Shown: positions 27,101 to 38,433 of the stretch, piece after piece
How the letters are laid out: each line of letters opens with the position of its first letter
Position numbering within the stretch: the first letter of the stretch is position 1
Source: Laguncularia racemosa
Taxonomy: Eukaryota > Streptophyta > Magnoliopsida > Myrtales > Combretaceae
NCBI GenBank assembly: GCA_037954665.1
Contig: JBBMOL010000012.1
Coordinates: 3,844,001-3,908,000 of the forward strand
Direction: 5' to 3'
DNA length: 64,000 nucleotides
Made by a program: the position numbers and the translations under genes
Notes under the pieces: generated by a model
Seen by the model: only the letters and a program-made list of their open reading frames with translations
Database searches by the model: none
Told to the model about the DNA's origin: nothing

Positions 27101-27370
27101 GTGTTAAGATTTTGTACGGTTACTTAGAGTGAGGAAGAGTTGATGAGTTCGCAGTTACTAAGTAAGTTATTGTGAGAAAAGTGGGTGAGGAAAAAAATAA
27201 AAAGAAAAAAACTTTATGTTATAAATTTCGAGTTGAATTAAAAGTTGGTGGCTTAAAAATTCTTTTTAAAAAGAGAATTGTTTTTATTTTTTATTTTTGA
27301 ATAATAACTACTTCCATTTGGAGAGAGAAGCTCATAGTAATTTATATATGGAAACTGCTCACTTACAATT
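24181..27370. other. Very AT-rich intergenic stretch
   Basis: No gene was found. The open frames on either strand are low-complexity, rich in I, F, Y, L and S, as expected from AT-rich DNA. A few poly-T/A runs are the only notable structure besides the microsatellite near 25236. Confidence 0.6.
25236..25273. repeat. (AAC)n/(AAT)n microsatellite
   Basis: Compound trinucleotide repeat of CAA and AAT units. Confidence 0.9.
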
Positions 27371-27800
27371 ATATGAGAGACAGATTGAGAGAATAGATTA
27401 CGCTTTCTAGATATGTTTCTTATTTTGTCATTGGATATTTTTAAGATGGATTTTTATAAGACATGGTTTATTTGCTTTTTTTTTAAAAATAAATTTAAAG
27501 GTATAATTGCAATTGAAAGATTTATAGTTTAAAAGATAAGGTATTGACTTAATAATATAGAAATTATATAGAGTCTAAAAAGAGAGTAATAGCTTAATAA
27601 TATATAAATTATATGAGAGAGAAAATAAGAGAATAGATTAAGTTTTTTATTAGAGATGTTTCCTATTTTGTCTTCAGATATTTTTAAATTGGATATTATA
27701 AGATATGATTTACTTATTTTTTTCAATAAATTTAGGGGTATAAGATGTGGAGTGTAAAAGAGAGGATATTGGTTTATATAGATAGAAGATGATAGATATA
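27371..27800. repeat. Imperfect tandem duplication, period about 245 bp
   Basis: 27371-27490 (from ATATGAGAGACAGATTGAGAG through TCTTATTTTGTCATTGGATA) is repeated at about 27615-27730 (ATATGAGAGAGAAAATAAGAG through TCCTATTTTGTCTTCAGATA). The intervening TTTAAAAGATAAGGTATTGA block has a weaker second counterpart near 27750-27780. The duplication lies immediately upstream of the F-box gene and ends about 180 bp before its ATG. Confidence 0.6.
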
Positions 27801-27857
27801 TATAAATATAGTTATAGATTTACACTTTACCTTATGAGGTCACGCATGATATCGTGA

Positions 27858-27865
27858 TATAAATA
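27858..27865 (+). promoter_or_regulatory. Candidate TATA box of the F-box gene
   Basis: TATAAATA lies 117 bp upstream of the ATG at 27982, a normal spacing for a plant TATA box plus a short leader. Assigned from sequence and position only. Confidence 0.45.
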
Positions 27866-27981
27866 TAAGCTTCTTAAGGAGTGTTGAGGCACGTATACAA
27901 ACAAACCCTAGCAAGGCCCAAAGTGAGTCTTTCTAGAATGCAATCAGGGTTTACTGAGAGCGTTCATATTGTTTGAGAAGA

Positions 27982-29082
27982 ATGGATTTGGATTCTCTTC
28001 CTGATGTGATCATCAGCGACATTCTCGCCAGGGTTTCAACTTTAGATCTGATACGTCTTAAATGTGTTTGCAAAAGATGGAAATCTATCGTAGAAAACCC
28101 TTATTTTTATCAACTGCAATCCTCTTGTTCTGCCCCTAACCCTAGTGACAATCGGGCTCTCATGCTTCAACAAGGTAAGAGACTTTTTTTCGTAGGTCTA
28201 TATGATAAAGCAGGAGTTTTCAAAAGGGAATTGACCAACTCAATAGTGGAATATGCACAAGTGAAATCGCACAACGGCTTGCTTTGCTATGTCGATGATT
28301 GTATGAGTATCTTCATCACGAATCCATTCACTAACCAACGCATATCGCTGCCTAAATTCGATGACATGGAGAGCCTATATTCTTTTGATACGTGTGGTTT
28401 TGTATTCGATCCAACTACCAACTTCTATAAGGTGGTGGTCTTGGTTGAATGTGATCCTGATTTACCTTACATGAATGACTTTCTGATATTTGATAGTGGG
28501 AGCAAAATGTGGAGAAGCATAGGAGAGCCGCCTTATTATCTTATAAATAGGAATTTGCAGGTCCTTGTGAATGAAAGGTTCCATTGGATGGCAGGAGACA
28601 TGGCAGTGGACAAAATAGTCTCATTCGACTTGAATAATGAAACGTTTAGTGTGATGAGTCTACCTAACGATTCATTAGAGTTTCCGCAACTAATGGCCTT
28701 CGATGGTAAATTATGCATAGTTGATCATTGTCAAGAAGGGCAAACATTGCAGCTGCGGATTTGGATAATGAAGGAATACGGTGTAGAAGAATCTTGGGCA
28801 AATGATTTCAATGTAGAACATTCTTTACCTTTTGAAGTGCAGACAGAAGGATTGATGAACGTAGTGCTCATGGGAGAGTTACATAAGGGTAAGATCTTAT
28901 TGATATGTGATGGGGATACCATGCTCTTTTATGACCTACGAGGTCAAGAATGTAGGTTTCTTGAGAGCAGAGAGTTACCACTGGAGACTCTGGAGAGGAT
29001 GAGCCAAGACTTACCGATGGACACTCAGGAGAAGATGACTGCATCTATTCACATAGCTAGTCTTTCTAGGATACCCTCTTAA
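27982..29082 (+). CDS. F-box protein with FBA-type associated domain (intact, single exon)
   Basis: 366-residue frame from ATG 27982 to TAA 29080-29082. The longer frame from 27973 would start with TTG and is not preferred. Residues about 3-45 form the F-box (LPDVIISDILARVSTLDLIRLKCVCKRWKSI and on to NPYF), which binds SKP1 in SCF ubiquitin ligases. Residues about 85-290 fit the F-box-associated interaction domain: SHNGLLCYV, ITNPFTNQRISLP, CGFVFDPTTNFYKVV, FDSGSKMWRSIG, RFHWMAG, IVSFDLNNETFSVM, and IWIMKEYGVEESWA. The C-terminal segment (about 330-366) has an unusual internal repeat, LPLETLERMSQ followed by LPMDTQEKMTA. The substrate is unknown. No disabling change is visible. A tandem duplication lies upstream and LINE debris downstream. 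Confidence 0.9.
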   Translation: MDLDSLPDVIISDILARVSTLDLIRLKCVCKRWKSIVENPYFYQLQSSCSAPNPSDNRALMLQQGKRLFFVGLYDKAGVFKRELTNSIVEYAQVKSHNGLLCYVDDCMSIFITNPFTNQRISLPKFDDMESLYSFDTCGFVFDPTTNFYKVVVLVECDPDLPYMNDFLIFDSGSKMWRSIGEPPYYLINRNLQVLVNERFHWMAGDMAVDKIVSFDLNNETFSVMSLPNDSLEFPQLMAFDGKLCIVDHCQEGQTLQLRIWIMKEYGVEESWANDFNVEHSLPFEVQTEGLMNVVLMGELHKGKILLICDGDTMLFYDLRGQECRFLESRELPLETLERMSQDLPMDTQEKMTASIHIASLSRIPS

Positions 29083-29526
29083 ATTGTCTTTTGCGTTTTG
29101 CACTTAGAGATTTATCTTTCCAAGTTTTTGGTAGTTTAATCTTATTAACATGCAGACAATATTTATGTGATAGTTTGCTTTGAAGCACCTAACCTCTATT
29201 AAGTATGTAATATGTGAAAGCCATCATAGTTGCTTTATGTAGACTTAACGAATATGCAGATGGTTCTTTTAGTCATTGCATCAAACATTTTTTACATTTG
29301 CTTTAATTAAAATTGATTTGTAAAATAATATGTTTCAAGTCCATTTTATTATTATTTATTTTTTATTATTATTATTTTTATAAATGGCATGGAGTTGGAA
29401 TCATTTTTTCTTTTTCTTTTTTTTTTTTCGTTGGGATAAGATCAAAATGTATATTAAGGGCCCGTTTGATTTGTATTTTTTTATCTGTTTAGTGTCCTTT
29501 TACAGCTGTTTAGATATATGTGTTTG

Positions 29527-30350
29527 TCAATTCCCATCTGGACACCAAATTTCAGCCTCCATTTGTGACACCGCCGCCCCTATACTTCCTTCCTCTGATT
29601 TGAAGGCTCCATCACAATTCAACTTGAACCAGCTAGCAGGTGGTGGTTTCCATAGTATGTTACTTCTTTCCACCCTTTCCTTAGGTTTTTGTCTTCCGGC
29701 CAATGTCCAAAACTCTGCAGCCGCCATGAGGCTTGTTTCCATCCAATCCTGGTTGTCCCTGTTACTTCCCAAAGATTAGGTTGTTCCTCTTCTTCCATGA
29801 TAGTAAAAGGTAACTTGCCACGGCTTTCTGACAGCCCTCTTCTCTTTCTTATATATCTTACAGTTTACCTTAATACAACCCGTCAACTCAAGATCAAAGG
29901 ACTGATTGAAAAAGACCAACACATTAGATCTTCTCCACATTTGTCGACTACTCTGACAATCCTTCAGGAGATGTGAAATAGTTTCAGGTTCACTTCCACA
30001 CAAAAAGTACATAGGTATCCGAAATATCATCTGTGGCAATAATCATTTGTTGTGTTTCATCCCTTCAGAAAACATTTATTTTTGAGAAGCATGATGGCAT
30101 AAATGAAATGCTTCTAGAGTATCCTGTATCGACATCTCAAAACTCATTTACCATATTAGCTCCAAATCTGGCATTGAACAGCGTGAGAATATCTGTACAT
30201 GCTTGCCTATTAAATACATCACTCGTTTCGTTGCTTCTTTTCACGTGGTCCAGCAGGTGCTCCATGAGGCATGAGTCCATGGATGGATTCCAATCTATCC
30301 GTGAACGTTCAATACTTGAAAGTGGCCTCATTGCTGATCCCATCATCTAC
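29527..30350 (-). pseudogene. LINE or RT-derived remnant: zinc-binding RT tail and RNase H start
   Basis: Reading the minus strand: 30137-30346 is unassigned coding debris ending NARFGANMVNEF; 29776-30039 includes FLCGSEPETISHLLKDCQSS, the zf-RVT signature (CxxC-like, H, C) found after the RT of plant L1 elements; 29527-29772 includes ILWKPPPASWFKLNCDGAFKS, the first strand of plant LINE RNase H with its catalytic Asp. Frame changes separate the parts. The element is truncated after the first RNase H segment. Confidence 0.75.
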
Positions 30351-31855
30351 CAAGCTCAGATTAATTGTGAACGATGATCCATGTTTGGTAATCATATTCC
30401 ACTAAATATTTCCCCACCTCAGGGAAGTCCCAAAATGATGGTTTCATAAAATAAAGGATAAGTGTACTAAAACTCTCAAAATCTTTATACCCTTTTTCAA
30501 TTTAGTCTAAACTTTTCAGGAATTTCAGTTTCGTTTAAAATATTTTCTGACAATGGCTCCGTAAAGGGCATCAAAATTCCAAGATAAGTTGGCTTAGTAG
30601 AATAAACCGGTTTAGTCCAAGCTAGTTTGTCTTCTAATGGTTCAAACTTGTCAAATATCTAGGAGTTCAGCTTGGGATCAAACTAGATTGGTTTCTTATC
30701 GTAGCATCAGAAGTTTCAAAATTTAAACTAGCTTATGATTAAATTGAAAAATAATATAAGACTTTTAGGACTTCTAATTCGTTTATCCGCAATAGCCTAG
30801 TTTAGCTTTCAGACAACATCAGTCACTCGAAGGGCTAAGAGAATTGAAAACTTCATCACTACCTCCTGTCTCATAAGCATGTTTATCGGAATTTCCCGAA
30901 AATGTGATGAATTTCGACAAATTCGGCAAGGAAAGATCAGCTTGTGGAGCAAACATTCCTATTTTTTTCGTTCTTTTTCCTCTTTATTTTCAATTCGTTT
31001 CAAAAGAAAACAATAAAATAGCATTCACCACCGTTAAATTGCTGTAAATTGAAAAATTCTTGTAAAATTTTAAACAAAATGTCCACAACTCAACAAGCAG
31101 TGAATGTTCTAAAAAGAATGTTCCATCAACACTAAGAAAAGTGGACAACTATTGCTACTACTCCAGCTTCATCATCAATTCCACATCTTAACGTGATCGA
31201 CTGTTGTCTCGCATCAGCTGTTGTATAGCCTATCAGACATAAGTAGCTGAAATTCAGCAATGATTTTTTTGTATAAACACATGTTTCTGAACGAGCCTGT
31301 ATTTCTTAGATGATGCAGGACACGGAAGCGGAACTAATTAATGGAATGGATGGAATTTAAAAAGGATATGGAAATTAAATTAAAAAACTAAATAAGCAAC
31401 AATTATATAAATATGCAAAGAGATTCACCACAAAATATCAAGAAGTTAAGGAATAAAGGAATAGCCTTTATGCTTCTGGACGTCCCATTGTAAACTCACT
31501 TTCGATTCTTCTCTCTAGCCAACATGAATCTGTAACCGCGATCAACAAACTTGGGATTTTCTTTTATTCCCACCACTGGAACTATGTCAAAAATAAAATA
31601 ATGCCACTTATCAAATTGCTTGGTCTGCACTTAACGTTGTAATAGCTTGGTATTTGATGGCCAAAATAATGACGAAACAAGAATTTAATTTAAGATTCTT
31701 CTTTATAAGTGGCTTTCACAAATGCAAAGACTTTAAACCAATTATAATAGCAAAATTCATGAAAAGTAAGAAATGCTTCCCTGCTCATGAAATCAATTAC
31801 TTCCCAGCGTCTAAAGAATTAAATTTAAGCAATTCATGACCGTCTGTAAATTTGG
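30351..31855. other. Intergenic stretch
   Basis: No gene or defined repeat recognised. A plus-strand frame at 31654-31839 shows no family signature. Confidence 0.5.
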
Positions 31856-31859
31856 GAAT

Positions 31860-32290
31860 TTGAGGCTTCTTCTTCACAAATTGGTTGTAATATGGTTCTT
31901 AGATTAAAGTAATAAAACCTAAACAATATAATTGAAAGAATATAAACAAGTTGTTTGATGAGTTCACACTACCGGTGAATTATATGGTCTCACATAGCAT
32001 GAAGAAGATAAATGGAATCGCACTACTCTGGAAGGAAATAATTCGATTCAATAATGCTTAATTGTTCTTCCTCAAAACCCTAATAAAGAGTTTATTTATA
32101 TAAAGAAAAGGACAAATATCAACCATGCTATCTAAAGACAATCTAATGACTAATAATTAACCATCTAAAATAATAAAAGAAACTAAAATACTTTCACTAA
32201 ACAAAAGAAAATAATACAAATAAATCTAATAATTTAAATAAATAACTTAATATAAAAATCTTCATGCCATATGGGTTGATAACGCTAACA
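31860..32290 (-). repeat. Probable 3' LTR of the Reina-like element Z2
   Basis: On the minus strand it starts TGTTAGCG at 32290, about 90 bp after the chromodomain coding remnant. It has a TATA-like TTTATATAAATAAACTC near 32090-32106 and a leader-like segment after it. A purine tract (CGATGGGGA) lies about 30 bp upstream, near 32310-32320. The far end is uncertain because no partner LTR was found. Confidence 0.5.
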
Positions 32291-32384
32291 TGAACTTTTA
32301 CGTATATATCTATGATCCCCATCGTTTCTGCTCAATTTAGGAAGATTTACCTTCAGTGAATTAAAATTGATGTATCTCTCATAA

Positions 32385-35300
32385 AGATCTCAATTAATTC
32401 TTTGAAGCTCTAACTCGATAATCCACGTAGCATCTAAAAGTAGATGATCTACCTATTTGATAAGAAACTATCTACCATCACTAATAGTCTAATAATCAAT
32501 AATATCTTCTATCTATTCTTTCTTTTCTTTCAATTGTGGAACTGGAAGAGTAGGAAATGTAGACTTTGGCTTAATTGATGAATTTGTAATCTTAATTAGC
32601 TCATGGTAAGGAAAGAGATCCTCGGTGTTGAAAATATTACTAATACTTATATTTGGTGGTAGCTCTAAAACATAAGCATTTGCACTAATCTTCTTCAAAA
32701 CCTTGAAACATCCCATACCTCTAGCATGTAATTTCTTACAAGAACCTCATGGAAACCTCTCTAGCCTAACATGAGCAATCATCAAATCTCCCTCTTTAAA
32801 TTCTTAATACCTATGATGAACATCTATGGTAGAGTTATATAATTTATTACTTAAGTTAATTTTCTTTCTAATTTTTTCATGTAAGTCATAGATATGGATG
32901 GCGAATGATTAAACAAGTTTAGAAGGTCGAAATGTAAGTGAGAGAATTATAAGATCAATGAGGCATTTAAGTTGGTAACCTAGTACAACTTCAAAGAGAC
33001 TCAATTCAATGGATCTATTTATAGAACTATTATAAGCAAATTCTATCATTAGAAGGATGTAATCCTATGTGGACACATGGTTACCAACTAGACACTTTAG
33101 CAAATCGTCTAAACTCATATTAAGTACTTTAACCCGATTGTCAGTTAGGGGGTGAAAGGCAAAAGAAAATTGTAACTTAGTATCTAGTATTTTCCATAAT
33201 GTCTTTCAAAAGAAACTAACAAATTTGACATCCCTATTTGACACTATAGTTTTAAGTAACCCATGCAACCTAGCAATTTCCCTAAAGAACAATTTAGTTA
33301 TATGAGAGGCGTCTGTAGTCTTGCTACACGGTATAAAATGTGTCATTTTAGAAAAACGGTCTAGTACCACAAAGAATGAATCATGTTTCCTAGGAGTCAT
33401 AGGTAAACCTAATATAAAGTCTACTATTGTCCTATTAAGGTGAATGTGGAACAGGCAAAGGTGTATTAACACTTCTGTTTTGTTTCCTATGCTTAAAAAG
33501 TTGACAAGTGCGACATTGCCTCACAATTCTAGCCACATCCCTCTTATTGACAGGCTAATAAAATCTATCCTTAACCATGACTATGGTTTTACCTCTCTTA
33601 AAGTGGCTAGCTATACCTCCAGCATGTAATTCCTAGATAAAAAAATCCCTCAGAGAAGTTTTTGAAATGTAAAATCTATCACCTCTAAATAAATAACCAT
33701 CCTTAAGGACATAATCAACATAAAGTCCTAACTGACTATCAAACAATGATGCATAAATCTCCCTAAAGCCAGGACAAGCTACATATTGCCCTCTTATCTT
33801 TTCAAAACTAGCAATCTCAATAGTTAAAGTACTTACCAATAGGTGCATGCGACTTAAAGTATCGATAGGTTTATTCTTAGCTCTAACTTTATGCTTTAAG
33901 ACAAATGAGTACTCCTACAAAAATTGAACACACTTGGCATGTCTGGCTCCAAATTTCTTTTGTGAATCGAGATACTTAAGAGCTTAGTGATCACTATATA
34001 ACACAAATTCATTAGGTAACAAATAATGTGATGAGGATCATCTAGCATCAAAAAGAAAGGAGCCAAAATCCCATGATCCATTACATGCTATTGGTAGACC
34101 AATGACCTGAGTTAGAGTAAAGAGGATGAATGATGCCCTACAAGAACTGGTTATGGACCTACAAGCAAGGAATCGAATTACATAAAAAGAGAACCAACAC
34201 TTACTAATGTAATTCATGTTTCCATGGAAGAAAAGCAAGGATTTGAAGTTTTAGAATAAGAAATATTATATATTGAACCGAAATAGGAAAGGGAATTTGC
34301 AGGTTTGTTGTTATATTTTTTATTATTTATTTTGGTTTGTAATTTATATTATTTAGTTACCTACTCGGTTACATGAGGATAAGGAAACAAATAGATTAGG
34401 CAACTTAGGTTTTTCATATTATTGTATGACACTATATAAGTCGTGTAAGGACCGGCCATGAGAAGAAATTATCATGGAGTGAATATATAAATTTTCGTGC
34501 AAATGAAATCCCTTTTTTGGTTCTTTTGCAAACGAACTCTTCCATAGGAATTCTTAACTGAATTACTTTGAAAACCTTTTGATAACTTAGGTTTCAGTCA
34601 ATAGATGTGATTAGGTTTAGCTACACATCACTTATTTAAGATAATTCTCAGGGTAATTGAATCCAATAGCATCGTTGGGGTTCTAAGTTTAACATATCTA
34701 GGGTTTCACGCATCATAATGTCTCTAATGTTTCAAAGCTTGCACCACTGAATAAAGTTCTTTATTATAGGTTGAGTACCTTTATTTTGCTTCATTTAGTT
34801 TCTCATTAAAGAAAGCTACATGGTGTCTCTCTTAACTAAGTACTCCACCTATCCTTATACTAGATGCATCACAAGCAACCTCAAACACTTTAGAGAAATC
34901 AAGTAACCTTAGCATACGTGCTTCAATCATCCTCTTCTTGATTTCCATGAATGCTTTAGATGCACTTTTGGTCCAACTAAATTCCCCTTTCATAATGTAG
35001 TTTGTGATTGGGGCTATAATGGTGCTAAAGTCTTTAATGAATCTCCTATGAAAAGTGGCAAGACCATGGAAACTCTTATCATCACGACGGCTCGTTAGTT
35101 CAAGCCACTCAACTATAGCCTTAATTTTCTGAAGGTTTACTCTCAATCCTTCTATTAACACAACAAAACTGAGGAAGATTACTTGATTTGTCAAAACGAC
35201 ACTTTTTTTTCAAGTTCATATAAAATTTTTCAAGCCTAAGAGTCTCAAATAATTTTCTTATGCATGATAGATGCTCTTTTTTATTGTGACTATAAACTAG

Positions 35301-35395
35301 GATATCATCAAAATATGCCACATGAAACTTTCCTATGAACGGTCTTAACGCTTATGTCGTCACTTTTATGAAAGTTGATGGCGCATTAGTCATCT
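32385..35395 (-). pseudogene. Element Z2: Reina-like chromovirus pol fragment (RT palm to chromodomain), degenerate
   Basis: Minus strand, in order: RT palm and thumb (about 35395-34832: AYFDDILVYS, then SFHGLATFHRRFIKDFSTI), RNase H (EVACDAS, then YSDH and ALKYLDS, split by the solo LTR at 34029-34715), integrase zinc region and core (33848-33206: [31 protein letters not shown]), integrase C-terminus (32716-32513: NAYVLELPPNISISNIFNTEDL) and a chromodomain-like tail to about 32385 (DATWI, then LQRIN). YFDD is intact, but stops and frameshifts abound. RT fingers are missing: upstream of 35395 the sequence changes to a protease of another lineage. Confidence 0.8.
34029..34715 (+). repeat. Solo LTR inserted in Z2 RNase H
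   Basis: 687 bp beginning TGATGAGG and ending TTTCACGCATCA, flanked by perfect 5-bp TAATG (34024-34028 and 34716-34720). Removing it joins the two RNase H parts of Z2. The first 150 bp reads like a polyprotein tail (MT.VRVKRMNDALQELV), a sign of gypsy elements whose pol runs into the 3' LTR. A TATATAAG-like box lies near 34432. No internal region remains, so it arose by LTR-LTR recombination. Confidence 0.85.
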
Positions 35396-35399
35396 GAGA

Positions 35400-35805
35400 A
35401 TATTTTAGTAAACTCCTTCACTACCCTTACTCAATCAAGCTTTACCACATCTTCAGCTTCAACTGTCACTAAAGCCATCATAGTCTTATCCTACAGTTTA
35501 CATGTTAGTAACTCGATTAGCCTATGTGCTTCTAATTGAAAACTAAATTGTTTTCCTTTCAATATATTAAAATGGATACCCATATCATGACAATCAATAG
35601 TTACATGATGTCTAATCAACCAATCCATCCCTAGTATTACATCAAAATCGATCATTTTGAACATTAGAAGATCTATAACTAGTATTCTACTCTTCACTTC
35701 TACACTGACCCTTCTACATATTTTATTTAGTCCTTTACCCATACTCACCAATGTACTTAAACTCAACACAGCATTCAACACTTCAGTACATATGTTGTGC
35801 ATAGT
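35400..35805 (-). pseudogene. Element Z1: Tekay-like protease, downstream half
   Basis: The frame 35491-35802 includes LSTLVSMGKGLNKICRRVSV, then RILVIDLLMFKMIDFDVILG, MDWLIRHHVTIDC. This is the protease to RT linker typical of Tekay/Del chromoviruses. The upstream half, with DTGASHS-type active site, is at about 45273-45345, separated by element Y. The TTTAA duplications flanking Y show that the two halves were contiguous. Confidence 0.8.
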
Positions 35806-36185
35806 TTTAACGATGTGCCTAAAAAGGGATTAAGCACAAGCAAATGAACCAATTAATAATCACTAAAAATGGCAAGATCAATTCGGCTCAAGGTGGAGCA
35901 AGTTGTTATGTGACCCTAATTGTAATAGATGATCTGAATGATGTATTATATGAAATGAATTATCACAATGATATATTCCTCAATGAAGATCACTAATACT
36001 CTTGAATACCACGTGGAATAATACACAAATTCAATAAGAACAATGACCGTAATTCCACCCTCCAAAAGGGATTGATTTCACGGTTCAAAAATGTGCAAAA
36101 TGGAGGACTAGAAATCAAGTTTAAAAGTAACTCAAGTAAGCATTAATAATTCGAATAACAAGGAACCAAATTTGACCAAGAAATG

Positions 36186-37178
36186 TGATGTGCCTAAAAG
36201 GGGATTAAGCACATGCAAATTAAACCAAATAACAATCTCTAAGGACTAGCACTAGCATGACCCTAATTGCAATATATGGATCAAATGATGATTTACATGA
36301 AATAAATCAACACAATAGTATAATCCTCAATGGTAATCACAAATTATACTCCAAAACCCACATGATTACTGCTAACAATCCACAAGAAAATAACCGTGAT
36401 CCCCCTTTCCACAACCAATACTTTCATGGCTCAAGAAGCATGCACAATGGATGAACCAAATTCAAGTGTAAAAGTAACTCAATTAAGCTTAAAAATTCGA
36501 ATGATTATGAAGCAAATCTGACCAAGAAATATCCCAATTCAACCCTAGATATTACACACTAGAGAAGAAAAGAAATCACAACAAAATGAAATTGATATGA
36601 CTCACAATTTCAAGTGTTGCACTCACTACAATTTCAACACTTGGGATTCAAATTGATAAGAGGAAATTTTGAACTAAGAAACCCTAATTCTCTTACGTGA
36701 ATATAAGTGTTTGTTTTGAAAAATTGGCCTCCCAAAAATCCTACTTAAGCAAGTATTTATACTTACTCCCTTTAGGGTTAGAAAGTACACAAAATTACAA
36801 CTATACCACTTTTAGGGTGGTCAGTCCTAAATGACAATTACAAACAAAATGAAAGTATCCTAAAAGAAATTACAACATAAAATAGTTAACGCAAATGACA
36901 AATATATAAAAGAAATTGGTCTTTAAGATGCTGGTCTTTAGGGTACTTTCGAATTGAGCCCTGATAAGGATCCTGACTCACTCAAAAGTATAGGTGATTT
37001 GGCATCTTCTAGGACTGATAAGTGAACTTGCTGGAATGCATAACAATTATAAGGTAGGAATGAAGAAAATAAATTAGCTTCCTTAGGATTGAGTTTCCCA
37101 TGTAAGATTCTCAAAACTAAGTTGTGTAAACCTTTAGCTCGAGCCCTGATAGGTTCTGTAGGAGTCTAATTCCTATCA
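36186..37178 (-). repeat. Solo LTR, Y-related subfamily
   Basis: 993 bp starting TGATGTGCCTAAAAGGGG and ending TAATTCCTATCA, flanked by perfect AAATG (36181-36185 and 37179-37183). Its first two thirds resemble the Y LTR, but the last third differs (ends GAGTCTAATTCCTATCA rather than TTTCCCATCA), so it is a sister subfamily. Orientation follows the Y LTR by similarity. Confidence 0.9.
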
Positions 37179-37344
37179 AAATGATTCAATCCAACCCTAG
37201 ATATTATACACTAGAGAAGAAAAGAAAACACAACAATTAGAAATTGATATGACTCACAATTTCAATTGTTGCACTCGCCACAATCTCAACTCTTGGGATT
37301 GAAATTGATAAGAGGAAATTAAATTAGGATAACCCTAAGCTCTC

Positions 37345-38119
37345 TAATACGATTCCAAGAGCTAAGATACGAGTACCAAAGAAAACAAAGTCAATCCGAG
37401 CTCTAGGTGGCAATGCGGGGTCCAAAACAAGAGGACATAAGCGTCGGGAGGACCCAAGGCAAAGTTCAGCCAGCCTTAAGCTGACCTTGAATAAAGGCCA
37501 GCCAAGTTAGCTTCAAGGCCGCCAGCCTTGGAGCCGGCCTAAATGAAGGCCGTCGGCCTTAGTGCCGACCTAAGTGAAGGCCACCGGCTTTTTATGCCGG
37601 CCTAAGTGAAGGCCGTTGGCTTTTGGTCGGCCTTGAGCCGGCCTTAAATATTTTCGCACAAATTTTTTAGATGATATAAATAGGCGTCCTTAGGGTTTTC
37701 CGAGGGAGATTATTTTCTTGGTTGTAAAACAGAGACACTTGAGCGGTGTGAATCCTCTTTAGATATCTTTGAATATTGGGGATTGATTTTTCTCTTTATT
37801 CTTGTTGTTCTTATCAAATTCTTGGTTCTATAGAATTTGTGGCGAGCATCGTTTTTGAATTCTTTAACCATAGTGATTGATTTATATAACGTGGTCTCTA
37901 TCGTTCTATGATTTGATTGCGAAACAGTTTAATTTTATCAATCTTGGCATCTATAGATAGATAATTTTATCCATATCTTTGATTTTATTTGTTAGTACCA
38001 AAATCCAGAAAAACCTAAAAATTTATGTTATTTTATCGTTGTTGACGATTTGGTTTGTTTGAAGGAATTCGAATCCGGTTCTGCATCATTTGGTATCAGA
38101 GCATACCGAATCCATGTCA
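37345..38119 (+). repeat. 5' LTR of element X
   Basis: Begins TAATACGATTCC (TGATACG in the 3' copy) and ends CATGTCA. It contains a GC-rich patch of imperfect tandem units with GCCGGCCT and AAGTGAAGGCCG words at about 37466-37645, then a TATA box TATAAATA at 37675-37682. The last 31 bp includes an internal copy of the primer-binding sequence (38089-38102). Confidence 0.9.
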
Positions 38120-38133
38120 TTTGGTATCAGAGC
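38120..38133 (+). other. Primer-binding site of X (tRNA-iMet type)
   Basis: TTTGGTATCAGAGC directly after the LTR, matching the complement of initiator-Met tRNA. The same 14-mer lies exactly 31 bp upstream inside the LTR. Confidence 0.9.
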
Positions 38134-38433
38134 AAAGGTTGGATTCGTAAGGATTCAGAGCAAAGGATTCGATTAGATCGTAGGTTAAATCGGTAAGGCT
38201 GTTGATTCTTAATTCAATTGTAGTTTTAATTCCATACTGTTGTTGGTTGGGAAATTTGGAAATTTGTTTTGTTAATTGTATTGCTGTGAATTGGTGATTG
38301 GGCTATAGTTGAGAATTGGGGATTTTGCTGAATTCAGTTGTTAGGTGTTGAATTACTGTGAATTGGTGTTTGGGGCTGTTGTTGAGAATCTGGTTTTTGG
38401 TGAATTTCTATTGTTGATTATTGAAGGGTAGAG

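Noticed and set aside
27973..27981. Start of the first F-box protein at 27973
   Set aside because: That codon is TTG; the first ATG in frame is 27982, with the F-box directly after it and a normal leader upstream.
29384..30377. Plus-strand open frames of about 95-130 codons
   Set aside because: They are antisense shadows of the LINE-derived zinc-binding and RNase H remnants on the minus strand.
32299..32512. Chromodomain as a host chromatin protein
   Set aside because: It directly follows a gypsy integrase C-terminus on the same strand and is full of stops, so it is the element's own tail.
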